From Psococerastis gibbosa (taxonomy: Eukaryota > Arthropoda > Insecta > Psocodea > Psocidae): a stretch of 64,000 nt of DNA. The position numbers and the translations under genes were made by a program. Each line of letters begins with the position of its first letter. The first letter of the stretch is position 1. Of the stretch, positions 57,827 through 64,000 are shown piece by piece. Location of the stretch: contig OZ020487.1 in assembly GCA_963971405.1 (NCBI GenBank), positions 25,095,371 to 25,159,370 of the forward strand. The letters are read 5' to 3'. Below the pieces are notes generated by a model that did no database searches, was not told the origin of the DNA, and saw nothing but the letters and a program-made list of their open reading frames with translations.

Positions 57827-58412
57827 GATAGGCTACCCATGAGAGCGTAAGGGGTTTCCGATTGCACGATTTTCCAATATGAATCAGTACATTATTGCAA
57901 GTTTTCACTGTGGGACGGGACGAGTGAAAAAAAATCTTCCCTTCCCGCTGTCCCTGTCACAGTAAATTCTTCTCGCGACTGTTGCTCGACTTTAACCAAT
58001 TATTTAACAATTTAGATAGACGTCCAAATACTACTTAACTGGATTTACTATATATATTCTAAGTCAACGAATCCATGTTCAAAGCACTTCATGTCTTCAC
58101 CGAAAATTAAAGACGAGGATTCAAGTCATTACGTCGGAGCGAGAACCTTCATTACCTGACAAGACAAATGAGACGCGCATTCATTAATTATGAAAATATC
58201 GAAATTACAATTAAATGTGAAGATTGGACCAGCAACTGATTGATGGAATCATTAATACAGAAACCAGCCGACTGTATATTGCTATGTACTGTACTGCCCT
58301 TGTGCACACAGTAGATATACGGTACGGTAATATTCGCTACTCCTTCAAGCGGCTCAACCAAATGAAAAAATATGGGGATTTGAATTTGATTATTTTATAG
58401 AATTCTTTCTTC
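57827..58412. other. No gene seen
   Basis: Unique-looking sequence without recognised features. Confidence 0.4.
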
Positions 58413-58940
58413 TTTTAAAGCCTTTTCTATCGAAGATTGGCGATCATCGTGGCAATTTGGACCTTGGAGACTGCTGCTCTAAAAAGGGAAGTCGTACTCT
58501 TGCCAAACCACAACCTCAGGGTTTTCAAGCAGGATGTTCGTCTTCTGAATGGGGCCCTTATTACATGCAGAAGGTGATACTCTACGTTCCTCATCACATG
58601 ACCGATGTTAGTTTCCGTTTCTTAACCGTCAGCAGCAACTCGGTTTCTGTATCCATTCGTCTCAGGACCTCAGCATTAGGTACACGATCTCTCCAGGGTA
58701 TGCGCAGCATTTGTCTGTGTCCCCACATTTCAAATGCACTGATTCTGCTCACCATGGCTTGTGTGTATTATTGAGAATGCTCAATGTTAAAGACGTAGTT
58801 ATTAGATTACAGCTACGGACCTACGGTGCCTTATATACTTTGCAGTCAGCAACATTCAAAACCGTCCACAAGTGGCCAAGCCGTGCGAAATTTTTGAACC
58901 GAATTCTGTCATCCATCGTTCTTTGCCCTGCATAGGAATA
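58413..58940 (-). mobile_element. RTE/CR1-like LINE reverse transcriptase C-terminal fragment
   Basis: Minus strand reads MVSRISAFEMWGHRQMLRIP, WRDRVPNAEVLRRMDTETEL and LLTVKKRKL, then a frameshift into HVMRNVEYHLLHVIRAPFR and finally FRAAVSKVQIATMIANLR-stop. This is the usual C-terminal region after the RT domain in insect RTE-type elements. Stops upstream show that it is dead. Confidence 0.82.
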
Positions 58941-59882
58941 AATCAGTGGAAATATCGTAAATTTCTTGAAAGAAGAGCACATACGGGCCTGGCTTAGTTG
59001 AAGTTGAACTACTAGTAGAATTGTGGATGCTTAAAAATTGCCAACTTACATGTATATCGAAGGGGCAATATATTATAATATTTAAACCACGTTTATGGAA
59101 CCCTTAGTGAGACACTTATTGTAAGTACGAGTAAATAACTTTATGGCGCGGTATATTCGATAAATAAGCTGTAGATGTACGACAGTACGAGTATTTGGCC
59201 AGTCTGCATGGCCTGGAACTGCTGCCTACGGATGCATGAAATTCATTGAGAGACGTGAATGTACAAACACAATGCAAGTGCTGCATTCTACAATGTATAT
59301 CAGCTATGTAGGACGAAACCAGTCCAGTCAAGTTTGCATTTTTTAATTTTATTTGTACTTTTATTGAAGTAGGTAACTGGGTACCCTATGAAATCTCCAA
59401 AATATGCATATCTCATTATTTACGTATATACCTATTAAGGTATATTGTACCACAACAGTAGGCTATGTTTAAATCGGCAAGTAATCTGCTAGATCCCGAT
59501 TCTTTATGATAACAAGCTTGATCAGGCCAGGCTCTGGCTCTTATGCCACCCCGGGCAAGTAAACAGTAAAGTTAAACAGTAAAAATTTACAATATCACTA
59601 TTTTAGATGGGGCGTGGAAATTAAATAAGTGTGTTAATATTTGTTAATATTTGGTAGCCTATTTGTATTGAACTTTATAACATTAATTTATTTTATGAGA
59701 CACTGTACTATTGTAATTTCATTACCTATAGACCACTACTTGAAAAATTCTGGGCTCTTTTACAATCCTTTTTGCTCCCACGTTTGAGGTTATAGCCTAT
59801 ATGTATATATTTACGATATATAGCCTACACATTATACATTTATATATAAATACGAGTTGAACAAAATTGTGTAAGTACTGAT
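58941..59882. other. No gene; sequence downstream of the small secreted gene
   Basis: AT-rich; the minus frame 59116-59331 is featureless. Confidence 0.4.
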
Positions 59883-59888
59883 TTTATT
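59883..59888 (-). terminator. Polyadenylation signal AATAAA of the small secreted protein gene
   Basis: AATAAA on the minus strand lies 65 nt downstream of the TAA stop, a normal spacing for a short arthropod 3' UTR. Confidence 0.6.
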
Positions 59889-59952
59889 AAAAGAGCGTTG
59901 TACAAAATGACTAGTCTATACCACTGTAGCTGTAGGTTGTTTTTCCTTTTGA

Positions 59953-60056
59953 TTAATTCCTGTGGTCGTCGGCAGGTTGCTTCACCCAGAATCCGTGGGC
60001 AGCGTGGTGTCCATCACTGGGCCCGCGGTAGACCTTTATGTGTACACGCCCATGGC
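59953..60056 (-). CDS. Exon 3 of the small secreted protein (C-terminal part, stop TAA)
   Basis: The acceptor is TTGATATTTCAG. Two bases complete a Gly codon, then 33 codons reading HGRVHIKVYRG, GHHAAHGFWVKQ and PADDHRN before TAA at 59955-59953. The block is distinctly GC-richer than its AT-rich surroundings, as expected for an exon. Confidence 0.75.
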
Positions 60057-62542
60057 CTGAAATATCAAATAGAAATTAAATCAATTATAAACCTTACTTT
60101 ATACAATATGAAGTATAGTATAATACAGGTATGTTACCGTAATTATAAGTAGTCCATTTTTTTTTTCTTAATATTGTAATATTCTACTTAGACTTTCCTG
60201 CAAGGTACTGTCCTAGTGATGGCTAATGATGAGGTTGTAATAGTTTTTGTACACTGTACATTTTGAAGTAAAATCATTTTCAACGCAAAGTAGAGTACCA
60301 TATACCTAGGTAGAGTTTTAGACTATTCGCAGACATGGTTTCATATGAATCTGCTATAAAATATCTCACACCTCATTGTGGCTTCTGGGTCATTGTGTGA
60401 ATGAGAGCTGGTTTGTAACAATAGTCCCACATGCACCACTTTTTAATTAATTAAAGTTAAATATTATTGACTTACGCGTTGCCTTTTAGTATTTTTATTT
60501 TATTTTAATGGAAAAAATAAAATACTGTAAAAATAAATAAAATGGGGTGTGACTCATTTTGCATGTTTCAAGCCTTTTTCATATACCTAACTAACATTTC
60601 TAGCTTTTAGGGGATTAAAATATTTTGTAAACAAAGAGTGACAGGGCCAATTTGAAAAAACTAATTAATTAATCCATGACAAATAGACCTTATTTGAAAA
60701 TAGTCAGATGAAAAATTCAGAAACAAATTCAAGTTTTTACAGTACATTTACATTTTCTCACCTACGGAAGGCTTTAATGAATTATGGAATAAGAACCTTT
60801 CTTTGATTTTAATGAATAATTATGGAATTCCTACCTCAAACAACGCCGATAGAGTGCATAAGAGAGTTTATAGAATGACAGTATAAATCAGTCTCAATTT
60901 AAATATGAATTTTTCATCTGACCATTTTTTATATTTCCGTGGCGGTTGAAAAAGAAATTAATTACTTTCGTTAAATTGACCCGGTAATTCTTTGTTTGCC
61001 AAATATTTTGAAATCTTGGCCTTAATAGGGCCTACTGCCTAGCCTTCTAGCAAGGCCGTGCCCAGGTTTTGATTTCGGGGGGGGGGTCCAATTATTTTTT
61101 GGCGTAATTCATTAGTGAATTTAGGAAAAATTCTTCAAACCATACAGGTTTACACACAAAAATTTATTTTTTTTTGGGGGGGGGGGTCCGGACCCCATGG
61201 ACCACCCGCCTGGGCACGGCCATGCCTTCTAGTTTGATCCGTCATGATGACCGATGTTTGGTAGCTAGTCAGTATTTCCCATACAATTCTTGATTCTACA
61301 ATAGTTTGATTTTTAACAATTTAATTTTGTACATTTGCTCACCTACAGAGCTTCAAAAAACGCAAATAGAATGCTTTAAAGAGAGTTTATAGAATGACAG
61401 TAGTCTATAAATCGGTAAATGGTCTCAATTTGATTCGAATTTTTCATCTGACTATTTTTTAAATTTAAGGAACAATAAATCCGTTGAAAAATAAATTTAG
61501 TAATCACTTTTGTCAAATTGATTCGGTAAATCTTTGTTTGCCAAATATTTTGAAATCTCTGCCTTCCTCTCCTTCTAAGTGTGATCCATCATGATGACCG
61601 ATGTTTGGTAGCTAGTCAGTACCTATTTCTATTGCAATTCTTGATTATAGTTTGATTTATAACAATTTACCATGATGTCCTGAAGCAGCAGGGACAAGAT
61701 CAGTGTCGATGAAAACGGGATTCTCAAGACTGGGTTCGGCTCTGTTGTCCAGAAGAGGCAGCTTGCGTGCTTCGACTACAGCAACTGCTACCACCACCAC
61801 AACCATAACACAAAATACCTGCAAAATATAATATTTATTTTATTTTACTTTATCAGTTTGTAAAAGGGGAGCCTGCACGGGACTTGCCCGTTGGGCTCCC
61901 CTTCCAAATGTAATTATAATGTAATTTGTACACTTGAGGAAGAAACAACTTATTTTTTATTTTTTATATACTATATACTTATTATATACTATTGTGGTAT
62001 ACTTAGAGGTTTTCCAGCTTAATTATAGCCGAAGATCGGCTTCAGTTTCAGATATGAAAGGCTAAAAATTTCGAATTCCTACATAACAAAATGTGGATTA
62101 TTATGAAGGACGACCAAATTATCTGTTATAACTACAGAAAAGTGGGTTATTAAAGTAGATAGTGCATACAAGATACAAGTTGTATATAACTGCATGCATT
62201 AGTGAATCCTAAACAGCAATTAATAGTTGTAGACACAGGATTACCTGTATATCATACCATACTGTAGTTAAGTCAAGTATTAATTGGACAGACTAGTTAC
62301 AACTATTCCATCAAAGGTAGTTTGCCAAGTAAACGGTAAATATTTATACCAAAACTCCAGCGAAGTAACGTACCGATAATTCGATACACAGTATCTCAAT
62401 GAGACTAACTTATTCGTTGCATACGGTATGTAAGCATGGAATAGGCCTACTCTCATGAATGTTCATCGATAACTTGTACAGCATTTCAAAATAATATTGC
62501 ATGACTATAACATACCGTGAAGCCTGCAACCTGTAGACCCAT
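59953..62542 (-). CDS. Small secreted His/Gly-rich protein, 92 aa, unrecognised family; join of complement 62516-62542, 61671-61818, 59953-60056
   Basis: Three minus-strand exons splice to a complete frame. Exon 1 encodes MGLQVAGFT and ends at a GTATGT donor. Exon 2 follows an ATTTTGCAG acceptor. Exon 3 follows a TTTCAG acceptor. The phases (0 then 1) match. Residues 1-26 form a signal peptide with a very hydrophobic core (VFCVMVVVVVAVAVVEA). The predicted mature chain of about 66 residues begins RKLPLL, has no Cys, contains eight His mostly in Gly-His clusters, and ends HGFWVKQPADDHRN. An AATAAA lies 65 nt after the stop. I do not recognise the family: a metal-binding, cuticular/extracellular or antimicrobial role is possible from composition but unproven. 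Start choice: the first ATG that joins in frame to the hydrophobic core, with G at -3 and +4. Gene structure is inferred from sequence alone. Confidence 0.75.
60612..61025. mobile_element. Foldback element in intron 2 of the small secreted gene
   Basis: ATTAAAATATTTTGTAAACA (60615) and GCCAAATATTTTGAAATC (61000) are inverse ends; AGATGAAAAATTCAG faces TATGAATTTTTCATCTGACC. Same family as 10771-11145. Confidence 0.65.
60742..61669. repeat. Diverged tandem duplication inside intron 2 (60742-61329 and 61330-61669)
   Basis: Shared blocks: ACATTT(G)CTCACCTAC, GAGAGTTTATAGAATGACAG, TTTTTCATCTGAC, TTTGTTTGCCAAATATTTTG, CATGATGACCGATGTTTGGT, AGCTAGTCAGTA and ATTCTTGATT. Copy 1 carries the MITE at 61051-61224, copy 2 does not. 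Copy 2 ends at the splice donor of exon 2. Confidence 0.85.
61051..61224. mobile_element. 174-bp G/C-tract hAT-like MITE, exact 8-bp TSD, in intron 2
   Basis: CAAGGCCGTGCCCAGG and the inverse CATGGCCGTGCCCAGG. CCTTCTAG is duplicated at 61043-61050 and 61225-61232; the unfilled CCTTCTA site is present in the duplicate copy near 61570. Confidence 0.9.
61671..61818 (-). CDS. Exon 2 of the small secreted protein (signal peptide core and N-terminal mature part)
   Basis: The acceptor is TATATTTTGCAG and the donor is CATG|GTAAAT. It has 49 codons plus one base: the Val-rich signal core, then RKLPLLDNRAEPSLENP and an acidic VFIDTDLVPAASGHH segment. The donor sits exactly where a duplicated intron segment ends (61669). 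Confidence 0.75.
61819..61925 (-). mobile_element. LINE 3' tail next to the exon 2 acceptor
   Basis: Minus strand: GGGGAGCCCAACGGGCAAGT then CCCGTGCAGGCTCCCC, a nested hairpin, then TAAAATAAAATAAATATT. It looks like the structured 3' end and A-rich tail of a LINE. The tail runs straight into the TATATTTTGCAG acceptor of exon 2. Confidence 0.5.
62516..62542 (-). CDS. Exon 1 coding part of the small secreted protein
   Basis: ATG at 62542 gives nine codons (MGLQVAGFT) ending at a CACG|GTATGT donor, phase 0. These residues supply the start and n-region of the signal peptide completed by exon 2. The 5' UTR extends upstream by an unknown length; I see no convincing TATA box. Confidence 0.7.
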
Positions 62543-62822
62543 ATCTATTATACTACTCAGTAAGTAGCAATGAGGCTGTAGTAAAATAATTGAAAATTAC
62601 TAGTTACTGTGTGGTATACCCTATGTCGGTGTAGTTTAGGGCACCACTTATGATTCAACAAAGTCACATCATATTCAATTTCGTCAGATTTCACTTTCAA
62701 ATAACCAAATTCAAATTGGACTAATATTGTACCTTAGCGCTCTTTCATGTGCAAATACACTAGCCTCCACTGTAAAAACGTGGCTATGTAAGAGTCGAAA
62801 CCGTTGTACCAATTATTCATAA

Positions 62823-63256
62823 GGCGCCCATTCCACATACGTACAACGTCAATGAAAATTATGAAATTGAAGGACATTTCAATTTTACTCTGCCATTGTT
62901 AAAATTGATCAATGATCAGAGAGTAAAATCACAAACAATGAAACAAACAATCTAAAATTAAGAAATGGCGTCATGGGATATGACAAGTACAACTATTTTA
63001 ATTGATTTCTCTAAAAAAAAAGCATTTCTGCATAAAAATTATAATAAGGTTTAAATAATAAGGCGACGAAGAAAACAAATAGGCTACAATTTCAAGAAAC
63101 AAATGCAAACAAATTTCAAAAATTTGGCGCATACGCTTCAATTAAAAATTGTCAATTTTTGAAAAAACATATGGAATGGCCCCCATCAATGAGAAATTGA
63201 AATTTCCGTCAATTTCATAATTTTCATTGACGTTGTACGTATGTGGAATGGGCGCC
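62823..63256. mobile_element. 434-bp Harbinger-like hairpin MITE with TAA TSD
   Basis: Termini GGCGCCCATTCCACATACGT and the exact inverse, arms of about 55 nt extending to AAAATTATGAAATTGA. TAA at 62820-62822 and 63257-63259. The interior shares TTAAAATTGATCAATGATCA and AAATGGCGTCATGG with 49409-49792. It lies about 280 bp upstream of the start codon of the small secreted gene. Confidence 0.9.
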
Positions 63257-63259
63257 TAA

Positions 63260-64000
63260 CCAGCATATGGCTGATGAGTCATGTCCACCTCATCCAATAG
63301 CCTACTGACTTGCACCGTTGTCCGACAAGCGGCCCAGACCAGGGGCTCCAGAGCCAAGGGGTGCCAAAAACAGCCCAAAAATAATTTAAAAATTCGAATT
63401 GTAATTAAAAATATCGGCTATTAAAAAAGTAAAATTATTGCTATAATTAAAATAAAATAAATTTCTGTAGTTTTGAATACCTCTTTGTTACGTGCTTGGA
63501 AAGGGCGCAAAAATTAGCCACAACATTGCAAAATAATGTGGATTTTGAAAAACATTTAAAAAAGAGTTGAAAACGTCAAGCGATGAACGGGAGAATTTCA
63601 GCGTGTGATGATTTGGAACAGTTTGACAAGGCCTCAAGGGAGATTTTAAAACTAGGAATTATGAAGGGGCGCCATCTTAAAATATTTGACGAGAAAGTTT
63701 GATAAAATTGATCCCACATATATACCATATTCTACTCTGTTAGAAAAATATGAGGCGAAGAGTCTGTGCACACGACGTAAAATTGCTGATGCCATATATA
63801 TATCTATAAAGTATTAAATGGCCTAGAAGACAATCAAAATTTCTTGAGCAAACTAAATTTTATTGCACCCTAGTTTCCAACAAGAAATTTTAACTTATTT
63901 TACCAGCCGCAAAACAGGATTGACGTAGCCATAAATTCTCCAATAAACAGGCTCACTCATTTACTAAATGATCATGACACCTTAGATCCATTTATGCAAA
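63260..64000. other. No gene seen
   Basis: AT-rich end of window; no coding frame, repeat or splice-consistent exon recognised. Confidence 0.4.

Overview
The window is animal nuclear DNA: AT-rich, intron- and repeat-dominated, with GT-AG introns and no bacterial-style gene packing. It most likely comes from an arthropod. The basis is a SoxF transcription factor gene, RTE/CR1-like and Jockey-like LINE ends of the kind common in insects, tRNA-derived SINEs and very many short inverted-repeat elements. A hemimetabolous insect such as a hemipteran would fit, but the order cannot be fixed from this sequence alone.

Two genes can be supported. (1) A plus-strand SoxF (Sox7/17/18; Sox15 in flies) gene occupies 42554-51340. 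Four exons are present, carrying the C-terminal half of the HMG box, a Pro/Ser-rich linker, a Gln/His-rich stretch, the SoxF EFD-type beta-catenin-binding motif and the end of the protein. All splice phases agree. The exon with the N-terminal half of the HMG box was not found upstream, so it probably lies outside the window, and positions 1-42553 are probably first intron and/or flanking sequence. (2) A minus-strand three-exon gene occupies 62542 to about 59880. Splicing gives a complete 92-residue protein with a strong signal peptide and a His/Gly-rich mature part that I do not recognise. Its exons are too short to be conspicuous as open frames.

Layout: 1-18700 holds dispersed hairpin elements and SINEs. 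18715-19960 is a tandem array of a 363-bp unit that itself contains a hairpin element. 20000-42500 holds degraded LINE 3' ends, G/C-tract hAT-like MITEs and long featureless stretches. 42554-51811 is SoxF, whose introns contain a 1.8-kb long inverted repeat interrupted by a SINE, a TTAA-flanked element, a Harbinger-like hairpin and a LINE tail 16 bp from a splice site. 51812-59880 is intergenic with LINE and SINE remnants and one MITE. 59880-62542 is the small secreted gene, whose intron 2 has been partly duplicated and then hit by a MITE. 62543-64000 is repeat and featureless sequence.

The transposable element record is unusually readable: at least eight elements keep exact or near-exact target-site duplications (8 bp for hAT-like, TAA for Harbinger-like, TTAA for piggyBac-like). 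Several unrelated-looking hairpin elements share the same internal sequence modules in different nesting order. Most open frames above 60 codons show no coding features and are treated as chance.
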